The notes below the pieces were generated by a model. It had not been told where the DNA came from, ran no database searches, and saw only the letters and a program-made list of their open reading frames with translations. A stretch of DNA of 12,227 nucleotides from Candidatus Pelagibacter sp. (GTDB taxonomy: Bacteria > Pseudomonadota > Alphaproteobacteria > Pelagibacterales > Pelagibacteraceae). The stretch lies in NCBI GenBank assembly GCA_002692325.1, contig NZJU01000012.1:1-12227 (forward strand), in the 5' to 3' direction. How positions within the stretch are numbered: position 1 is the stretch's first letter; every line of letters begins with the position of its first letter. Both the position numbers and the translations under genes were made by a program. This document shows, one piece after another, positions 12,099-12,227 of this stretch.

Positions 12099-12227
12099 TT
12101 AATCTAAAGATTTCATCAGTTTTTTAAAATTGTTTTCTATATTACCCTGAGTCAAACTTCTTCCAATCACAATTGCAGTAGCCCCAGCTTTAAAAGCTTC
12201 TTTTGGTGTCATTACTCTTTTTTGATC
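12099..12227 (-). CDS. pyrF: Orotidine 5'-phosphate decarboxylase PyrF, C-terminal end only
   Basis: The last 42 codons of a gene that enters from the right edge and stops at TAA 12101-12099. It begins DQKRVMTPKEAF and continues AGATAIVIGRSLTQG, the closing barrel strand and phosphate-binding GR motif of OMP decarboxylase, which makes UMP in pyrimidine synthesis. The usual GRPIT is GRSLT. One base separates its stop from the trpF ATG, so it belongs to the same leftward operon. Its catalytic Lys/Asp region lies outside the window and cannot be checked. Confidence 0.9.
   Translation of the reverse strand, partial: DQKRVMTPKEAFKAGATAIVIGRSLTQGNIENNFKKLMKSLD

Noticed and set aside
1..12227. Mobile element, prophage, CRISPR array, toxin-antitoxin or biosynthetic island
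   Set aside because: No transposase, integrase, terminal repeats, spaced direct-repeat array or phage gene is visible; genes are housekeeping types or unassigned small proteins.

Overview
The window is an extremely compact, very AT-rich stretch of bacterial chromosome. With the small genes included, only about 112 of 12,227 bases (under 1%) lie outside genes. The order pyrF-trpF-trpB-trpA-accD-folC with trxA nearby, the alphaproteobacterial look of AccD, the Lys/Asn/Ile-rich proteins and the near-absence of spacers point to a genome-streamlined marine alphaproteobacterium of the Pelagibacterales (SAR11) or HIMB59-like type. That placement is inferred from style and gene order, not from a marker gene. 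No tRNA, rRNA, CRISPR array, IS element or integration site is visible.

Layout. (1) 1-636, + strand: 3' part of purK (purine synthesis). (2) 639-4496, - strand: eight close-packed genes reading leftward and meeting purK tail to tail. In transcription order they are a 50-aa membrane peptide, a 71-aa membrane protein, a flavodoxin-fold NAD(P)H:quinone-type reductase, a three-helix membrane protein, an FAH-family hydrolase/lyase, a 36-aa strongly basic peptide, an SRAP-family (YedK/HMCES) abasic-site protein and a TauD/TfdA-type dioxygenase. The two shortest genes are easily missed, and the 71-aa gene is better started at an internal ATG. (3) 4497-4525: a 29-bp divergent promoter region with a 10-bp direct repeat at one-helical-turn spacing and -10 boxes so near both start codons that both transcripts should be nearly leaderless. 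(4) 4526-7337, + strand: rmuC, sbcB (exonuclease I) and trxA. (5) 7334-12227, - strand: pyrF (3' end only), trpF, trpB, trpA, accD, folC, joined by overlaps or a 1-nt gap and meeting trxA at a shared TTAA.

The block in (5) has the familiar alphaproteobacterial gene order, but its enzymes have lost many residues that are nearly fixed in their families. TrpB has Asp for catalytic Glu109, a changed 110-115 carboxylate loop and Cys where Ser377 is expected. TrpA and TrpB have together lost the Asp56-Lys167 inter-subunit salt bridge. TrpF lacks its glycine-rich GG(T/N)G loop. FolC has changed its P-loop, GLGGR, HQxxN, EKAGI and DGAHN motifs. AccD has a CxC zinc knuckle in place of CxxC. All reading frames are intact. 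The neighbours trxA and sbcB keep textbook catalytic residues. Either the block has been remodelled as a unit or it belongs to a fast-evolving lineage; the first possibility is the most interesting one here.
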